From assembly GCA_016713665.1 (NCBI GenBank), contig JADJOR010000022.1:1-18888 (forward strand): 18,888 bases of DNA. Direction: 5' to 3'. The stretch comes from Deltaproteobacteria bacterium. Its GTDB lineage: Bacteria; Myxococcota_A; UBA9160; UBA4427. The translations under genes and the position numbers were made by a program. This document shows positions 13,982 through 18,888 of this stretch, piece after piece (the stretch's first letter is position 1; each line of letters starts with the position of its first letter). The notes beneath the pieces are model-generated. The model was not told the DNA's origin. It was given only the letters and a program-made list of their open reading frames with translations, and made no database searches.

Positions 13982-14460
13982 ATGAGTGGTGCGGGCGATG
14001 CGAAGAGACGGCTCGCTCGAGGAGATGTCCGACCGTTTCCTCATCCAGGATCTGATCGTCGAAGAAGCGGCCGCAATCGATGAGCGGACCGGATCGCTGG
14101 GAGGCGACCCTACGTCCCTGATGCCGCGATCGATTGGTCCGGGAACGGCGGCGCGAAGGGCGATCCGAAGGCGATTCGAAGCTGGGCTCGGGCGTCCTCT
14201 CGAGGCGAACTTCCGTATCCGCAGTATCAGCACCTGCACCAACTTCCGCATCCGGATCGATGGCGACTGCGACGGCGACATCTGCAGATCATTCCGATCT
14301 CGGTTCCGGCGCCGGAAGGGGGCGGCAGATCGCGTTTTCGGGAATCTGGTTCGAGGACGAGCTCGCGCGCACCGCGGACGGATGGCGAATCGCCGCGCGT
14401 CGTGAATTTCGGGCCTGGCAGCACAACTTTCCCGCGACCTTCGCCGTTCCGGAGCCCTGA
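13982..14460 (+). pseudogene. SnoaL-like (SnoaL_4-type) protein gene, several frameshifts
   Basis: Pieces of one NTF2-fold protein lie in different frames. SLEEMSDRFLIQDLIVEEAA and AIDER form the opening helix (matching 'LSDRxEIQDLLVRYAxAIDER'). IDWSGNGGAKGDPKAIRSW and ELPYPQYQHLHQLPHP form the middle (matching 'AYQHxxxN'), then FRIRIDGDCDGDI, and finally ELARTADGWRIAARREFRAW with WQHNFPATFAVPEP and a stop at 14458-14460. At least four one-base shifts are needed to join them. ATG 13982 is preceded by GGGAGAGAA. It is a second SnoaL-like gene in the same run, 89 bp after the CDF remnant. Its function would be a small-molecule cyclase, isomerase or ring-hydroxylating dioxygenase beta-type role; none can be specified. 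Confidence 0.6.
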
Positions 14461-14505
14461 AGCCGCGAACGATCGCAGCCGACGAAAGTCGCGAGAGAGA
14501 GTCGA

Positions 14506-15276
14506 TTGGCCTACTTCGTCGTGCCGCTCGCCGCGTTCGCCGCCTCGCTCTTGACGCTCTTCTCGGGCTTCGGGCTCGGGACCCTGCTGATGCCCGTCGT
14601 GGCGCTCTTCCTTCCGATCGAGCTGGCGATCGCTTCGACCGCCGTCGTCCATCTCGCGAACAACGTCTTCAAGGCGATCCTGATGGGGCGGCATGCGAGC
14701 GCCGACGTATTCCTTCGGTTCGGAATGCCCGCCGTCGCCGCGGCCTTTGCCGGAGCGCTGGCGCTCGGCGCCCTGGCGGATGCGGCGCCGCTCTTCGAAT
14801 ACGCGCTCTTCGGCAGGGCCCATGCGGTCACCGCCGTGGGCCTCGTTACCGGTCTTCTCGTTCTCTTCTTCGTCGCGGTGGAATCGTCTTCCCGGCTCGA
14901 GCGGATGACGCTCGATCGCAGATGGCTCCGGCAGGCGGTCTCGTGAGCGGATTCTTTGGAGGCCTCTCCGGGCATCAGGGGGCTTTTGAGCCTCTTTCTG
15001 TTGAAGGCGGGGTTCGACAAACAAGCCTTCGTCGCGACGGGCATCGTGATCGCAATCGCCGTCGATCTCGCCCGCACGGGCATCTACGGCCTGCGATTCT
15101 TCGAGGCGCGCGATGCGTTCGACTGGCCGCTCGTCGCCGCGGCGACGCTCGCGGCTTTTCTCGGCGCCTATCTCGGCGCGCGACTCCTCGAAAAGGTCAC
15201 GCTGACCGCGGTGCGTGCGGTCGTGACCGCGCTGCTCGTCGTGATCGGTCTCGGTCTCGCGGCAGGGTGGGTATAG
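14506..15276 (+). CDS. TauE/SafE-family membrane exporter, frameshifted
   Basis: TTG 14506 is preceded by GAGAGAGAG. The N-terminal half (VVPLAAFAASLLTLFSGFGL, GTLLMPVVALFLPIELAIA, STAVVHLANNVFKAI) is typical of TauE/SafE permeases with the conserved 'SGFGLGTLLMP' and 'HxxNNxxK' motifs. Near 14940 the frame shifts, reading GGLVSGFFGGLSGHQGA, the second conserved repeat, and near 14985 it shifts again to LFLLKAGFDKQAFVATG and on to the C-terminal helices (VTALLVVIGLGLAAGWV) and stop TAG 15274-15276. Corrected, it is about 256 residues with seven to eight TM segments, the normal size. Family members export sulfite or sulfoacetate or carry unknown anions; the substrate is not set by sequence. 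Confidence 0.8.
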
Positions 15277-16131
15277 CCCGGGCCGGGACGGATCCGCGCG
15301 GCAGGGCCGAAAGCCTCGGCGTGAAAGAGGCTCCCGATCAGCGCGCTTTCGTAGGCGCGCAGGGCCGACTGGAAGGGAGAGCGGTGCCACGCGCGGCGCG
15401 GGGTCATAGGTCGGCAGCAGGATGCGCGCGAGCCTCGGCAGCAGGCGATTGCGGACCCGATCGAAGGCGCGGTTCTTTTCTTCGGCCGCGACGGGCGCCG
15501 TCCCACGCTGCGGTCGACCGCGGCGAGATGGGCAGCGACACGATCGGCGTAGCTGGAGATGCGTCAGGAAATCGAAATAGCCCCGCAGCCGGCGCAGCAG
15601 CCCGGGATGGAGGGCGCGAAGGACGTCGTGGCAGACGCTGCGATGCTCGAACTCCTCTGCGAGGTGCCAGGCCCAGAGATCCCGGGCGGAGGGATCCGCC
15701 GTTCGCAGGAACGGCTCGGCGGGGCCGAAGAAGAACTCGGCCGAGACGAGGCCCGTGCACTCGAAGCCCTCGCAGTAGGCGAGGTTCCAGGCGAGGCTCT
15801 TCTCGCGCAGGAAGCGATCGAAATCGGCCTTGATCTCGGCCTCGAACGCCTCGAGGCCGGGGTAGTGCCGGCGCAGGACCTCGTTGTACTTCGCGTGGAG
15901 CCGGAAGTGGTTGGCTTCCTGCTGATTGAAGAGGTCGATGTCGCGGATCAGATCCGCATGCTGTTCGGGATCGAGCTGCTCCCGGGCGAGCTTCTGCACC
16001 CGGATCAGGTACGGCTCGAGGTAGGGCAACATGGTCGATGCGGCATCGAGCTGATAGGCGTAGGCGGGCGCATCCGGGATCCAGCGCGCCGGGGCGTGAT
16101 CGAAATCGAGCGAGGGGCGTCGAGCTTTCAC
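15277..16131 (-). CDS. Predicted metal-dependent hydrolase (PF10118 family), frameshifted 3' part
   Basis: GTG 16131 begins MKARRPSLDFDHAPARWI. About 190 residues are uninterrupted and contain the family's metal-site motifs: DIDLFNQQEANHFRLHAKYN (residues about 65-84, E and H), NLAYCEGFECTGLVSAEFFF (about 115-135, E) and WHLAEEFEHRSVCHDVL (about 153-170, E-E-x-E-H...H). The histidine/glutamate pattern resembles a di-metal helical-bundle site. Near 15555 the frame shifts (HLQ then YADRVAAHLAAVDRSVG), and further shifts follow, with SALRAYESALIGSLFHAEAF near the end. The exact stop is unclear, so the lower coordinate is approximate. It converges with the TauE/SafE gene. The substrate is unknown. 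Confidence 0.75.
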
Positions 16132-16395
16132 GTTTCGAGCTTATCCGCGAACGCAGGGGGCAACCAGTCCCGGCCTGGGCTGCTCGCTCGGGCGGGGTTG
16201 GCCTTCGAGCGCCCCTCATCGGGGGAGAATCGGTGGCGGGCAGGGCGATGATTCGGCCGCCCTGGCGAGCCGGCGGCTGCGCCCCCCTTCGCGTCGGCGG
16301 CCGGGTCGTGAGTCCTGCTCGGGCTGGAAGGCGGGCGCAGGGGCCGGCGCCGGTGGCGGCGTGGGACGCGATGCGGGAGCAAGAGGAGGTTCCAG
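16132..16395. other. Divergent intergenic region
   Basis: These 264 bp lie between the start of the PF10118 hydrolase gene (minus) and the P450 gene (plus), so promoters for both should be here. I see a ribosome binding site AGAGGAGG just before the P450 ATG at 16396. No clear -35/-10 pair or operator palindrome stands out. The + frame through it is arginine- and glycine-rich and not gene-like. Confidence 0.4.
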
Positions 16396-17635
16396 ATGGC
16401 GGCAACTGCACTCGAGGTCCCGCAGATCGATCTCTTCGCGATCGTCAGAGCCAGTCGATGCACGAGATCGTGCGCGCCTGGCGTGCCGAGTCGCCGATCG
16501 TCCGGCTCTCTCCGACTCTTCTCTACGTCGCGCGCTGGCACGATTGCTGGGAGGTCCTCCGGAATCCCGTCACGTTCGGCAACGCGAACGGCTTCAAGCG
16601 CGTCGACATCCCGGAAGAGGAGCGCATGCTGGGCGAGATGGATCCGCCGCGGCATCCGCTGCTGCGGCGGGTCATGCGGACGGGCTTCACGCGGGCCTTC
16701 GTTGCCTCGCAGCGCGCCTACGCCCGTGCCCGCGCCGAGGCGCTCGTCGAGGCGATCGCCGCGAAGCCCTCTTCGGAGCTGGTCGGCGAGCTCTGCGACC
16801 GCCTGCCCAACGACGTCTCGCTCCACATGCTCGGCGTCCCCGAATCGGACTCGCAGCAGCTGATCGACTGGGCGAAGGAGCTGCTCCACAGCGATTGGCC
16901 CGCCGATCATCGCAGCGAGCGCGGCGAAGGCATCGCCGGCGGCTTCCCCGAGTTCGCCGCCTATCTCGATTCGCTCGTCGAGGTGCGCCGGCGGCCCGAC
17001 GCGCCGGACGACGTGCTCGCCCGCCTCGCCCGCGCGACGCTTTCGACGGCCGCCCGCTCTCGGCCACGGTGCTGCGGACGCTCGCGGTCCAGCTGATCGT
17101 CGGTGGCTTCTCGACCGGGACGAACATGGTCGGCAGCCTGCTCTACCGCGTGCTGCGGGATCCGGCGCTGCATGAGACGCTGCGCAGCGATCCCGCGCTC
17201 ATCCCGGCGGCGGTCGAGGAATCGCTGCGGCTCGATCGCCGGTGCTCTTCGTGCTGCGCAACGTGATGCGGACGCCGAGCTGCGGGGCATTCCGCTCGCG
17301 AAAGGCCAGCGGCTCGCCCTCGGCATTCTGTCCGCGAATCGCGACGAAGCGGTCTGGGACGAGCCCGATGCGTTCCGGCTCGACCGCGGGGCGCCGCAGC
17401 ACCTGACTTTCTCGGGCGGGGCGCATCTCTGCATCGGCGCCAGCACGGCGCGGCTCGTCGGCTGCGAACGCCGAGCGCAAACTTCGCCGCTTCGACGTCG
17501 GGGGAGATCGAGCTCGCGCCCGGCTTCCGAGTACCGGCGTCCCGGTTCTTCCTCGAGCGCGGGCCGGAGCGCGTCGACGTCCGGCGAGCGCTGGCGGCCG
17601 CCGCTCGCCGGGCGCCCGGGCAGGCCGGAGCGTGA
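16396..17635 (+). pseudogene. Cytochrome P450, at least five one-base frameshifts
   Basis: ATG 16396 (MAATALEVPQIDLF) follows AGAGGAGG. Joined frames give a full bacterial P450 of about 415 residues: SMHEIVRAWRAESPIVRLSP, RWHDCWEVLRNPVTFGNAN, MDPPRHPLLRRVMRTGFT (the 'DPPxHxxLR' helix-C motif), then the I-helix region VGGFSTGTNMVGSLLY, the K-helix ExxR in AAVEESLRLD, and the heme loop LTFSGGAHLCIGAS with the cysteine ligand, ending at TGA 17633-17635. Frame changes lie near 16440, 17035, 17238, 17272 and 17455, each repaired by one base. Soluble bacterial P450s use NAD(P)H-fed redox partners to hydroxylate substrates; none is encoded nearby. I expect an intact gene in the living organism, hidden by sequencing indels. 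Confidence 0.85.
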
Positions 17636-17898
17636 CCAGCTTCGTCAATCCCGTCGGCGTCGGACTGCTGCTCGCATCGCTCTACATGCTCCGCTTCCGG
17701 GCCTGGCGCCGGCCGATCCTGGTCGTCGTCTACTTCGCGTTCTTCACGACGCTCGAATGGATCGCCGCCCATTATTTCCGACGCTGGGCGCGCTGCCGAA
17801 CGTCATCGGCTGGCTCTGTTTCGGCCTGACGGTTCCAGTGCTCGCCGCGACTTTGGCTGGTCCGCCGTCACGAACGGAGCCAGAACGAAGGCGACTAG
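17632..17898 (+). CDS. Small membrane protein coupled to the P450, frameshifted
   Basis: GTG 17632 overlaps the P450 stop as GTGA, so the two are probably translated together. Joined frames read SFVNPVGVGLLLASLYMLRF, ILVVVYFAFFTTLEWIAAHY, then, after a shift near 17775, LGALPNVIGWLCFGLTVPVL, and after another shift near 17852 a charged end LVRRHERSQNEGD with stop TAG 17896-17898. That gives about 88 residues with three TM helices. The last shift is supported by the stop coinciding with the convergent gene's stop. No family is recognised. A role beside the P450 is inferred only from the overlap. Confidence 0.5.
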
Positions 17899-18315
17899 CG
17901 TTTGGCCGGATGGGCGACGCCGCGCTCGAAGCTCGGGATCAGAAGCGTCGACGATCGTGAACGGGAGCCTCGAAACGAAGACCTGCAGCTGCGGCATTTC
18001 GTCGATCGGATCGTCAAGGAGACCCGTTCGGATCCGGATCGCCTCCGGATCGTTTGCATAACGTTTGTAGACAGGTGATCCGCACTGGCCGCAGAAGACG
18101 CGCATCTGCCCGGGAGAAGATTCGAACTCGCGCAGCAGGTCGCCGCCGGAGAGGATTCGAAAGGTTCCCCTCGCCACCATCGCGTTCGTCGCGCATTCGC
18201 CCCCGGATGCCTTTCTGCACTGGACGCAGTAACAGCGCGCCACCTGCGAGAGCGGCCCAGAGCACGCATAGCGAACGCCCCCGCAGAGGCAGCGCCCCTT
18301 CAATCCGGTGCTCAT
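17895..18315 (-). CDS. GFA-family (glutathione-dependent formaldehyde-activating enzyme-like) protein
   Basis: ATG 18315 follows GGGAGGAGAAC on the minus strand, which sets the start (an upstream in-frame start at 18399 is unlikely). The protein opens MSTGLKGRCLCGGVRYACSG with the family's C-x-C-G-G-V-R-Y, then RCYCVQCRKASGG (C-x-C-x-x-C), then MRVFCGQCGSPVYKRYAND (C-x-x-C), the zinc-binding cysteines of the GFA/CENP-V fold. It ends FTIVDASDPEL; the current frame runs on to 17803, but a one-base shift near 17938 gives SFERGVAHPAKR and a stop at 17895-17897, about 140 residues, the usual size. Most family members do not act on formaldehyde and their substrates are unknown. Confidence 0.8.
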
Positions 18316-18530
18316 GTTCTCCTCCCTCTTCCGCCCACTTTGTCTCTCGGCCTCCTCCTGGAATCCGAGAGATCCGACGGCGTCGGATTGACGCCCCATC
18401 AGGCTGGAATCGTCGCGCGCTCACCTCGATCGACGTCGGTTCGTCGTCCGATCCCGCACTTCGCCGAGGCAGGATCGAGCCATGGGGCGCGCCGGTCACG
18501 TTAGGGCGCGCCAGACGGAAGGTGCACGCC
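18316..18530. other. Divergent intergenic region
   Basis: These 215 bp lie between the GFA gene start (minus) and the partial gene at 18531 (plus). The region should carry promoters in both directions. I see no clear promoter boxes, operator or terminator. Confidence 0.35.
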
Positions 18531-18888
18531 ATGCGCTTTCGGTTGATGGTCTCTTCCTCGCTCTTTCCCTCGCGATCGTCGGCCTGCTCCTCGTATCCGC
18601 TTCGACGCTGTTCGCCGCGGGTCGAAGCCGCGCTCGGCTGCAGCAAGCCCGGACGCATCGCCCTTGCAGGCGCGCCAGAGTCCCGAAGGCGATGCCTGGG
18701 GCGCTCGGGGCGAGGGCCTCGCGCAGGGGGGCCTCCGGAGCGGCCCGCTGCGATCGACTTCGGCGCGAGATCCACGCCCTGTCCCACGAAGTCACGCCCT
18801 GCGAGCCTCGCCCCCGAATGCAACGGTTCGCCGCTGCTCTGCCCGGTCGCCCTCGATCCGCGCATCGACCGCGAGTACGCGCGTCTGC
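18531..18888 (+). CDS. Putative exported protein, 5' part (cut by window end)
   Basis: ATG 18531 opens MRFRLMVSSSLF and the frame stays open to the window edge. A much better signal sequence, LFLALSLAIVGLLLVSASTL followed by FAAG, lies one frame over from about 18551, so an indel just after the start is likely: basic MRFR, hydrophobic core, then an A-x-A-like FAAG cleavage region. In the ATG frame the later part carries AIDFGARSTPCPTK and LAPECNGSPLLCPVALDPR. A cysteine-rich 'CNGxxxLC' motif early in an exported protein reminds me of secreted PI-PLC-like phosphodiesterases, but the diagnostic part is outside the window, so no function is assigned. Confidence 0.45.
   Translation, partial: MRFRLMVSSSLFPSRSSACSSYPLRRCSPRVEAALGCSKPGRIALAGAPESRRRCLGRSGRGPRAGGPPERPAAIDFGARSTPCPTKSRPASLAPECNGSPLLCPVALDPRIDREYARL

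Noticed and set aside
14227..16131. A single 634-residue minus-strand protein
   Set aside because: Only the first ~190 residues are real (PF10118). The rest is low-complexity Arg/Glu sequence running antisense through the TauE/SafE gene after a frameshift.
18531..18888. Secreted PI-PLC-like phosphodiesterase
   Set aside because: Only a CNG-type cysteine motif is visible before the window ends, which is not enough to name the protein.

Overview
The window reads as part of a high-GC bacterial chromosome. No rRNA, tRNA or taxonomic marker gene is visible. The gene mix on the right (DUF1214 protein, SnoaL-like proteins, PF10118 metal-dependent hydrolase, cytochrome P450, GFA protein) suits an environmental, possibly uncultured, proteobacterial or myxococcal-type genome, but the phylum is a guess.

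Left part (1 to about 11,200): an array of small, mostly unknown genes, all on the + strand, each followed by a copy of a ~177-bp imperfect palindromic repeat. Most copies begin GCATAAC and end GTTATGC. Inside, paired arms vary together, and the left arm carries one extra unpaired base at a fixed place (CGG-A-CGA against CGG-CGA). This is the architecture of integron attC sites. With no integrase gene present, the region is best described as a CALIN-type cassette array (attC cluster without integrase) or the distal part of a chromosomal integron. Recognisable cargo includes a DUF6883/DUF4926 pair, an antitoxin/ParE-type toxin pair, several 1-3 TM membrane proteins, a lipoprotein, a SMI1/KNR4-like protein and several proteins I cannot place.

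The array carries two IS1380-family insertions. One (892-2081, internally deleted) sits inside a cassette membrane-protein gene with a CTAG target duplication. The other (5286-8265) sits inside an attC repeat and has itself been hit by an IS256-family element (6272-7714). From about 10,895 the repeats become degenerate and the array ends.

Right part (about 11,996-18,888): ordinary chromosomal genes. A + strand run holds DUF1214, SnoaL-like, a CDF transporter remnant with an in-frame internal deletion, a second SnoaL-like gene and a TauE/SafE exporter. Convergent to it is the PF10118 hydrolase. Then come a P450 with a 4-bp-overlapping small membrane protein gene, a convergent GFA-family gene, and a truncated exported-protein gene at the edge.

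Single-base frameshifts occur in many genes, in cassettes, both IS types and chromosomal genes alike, and the correct frame resumes each time. Uncorrected sequencing indels are the simplest explanation, so most 'broken' calls here should be read as provisional.
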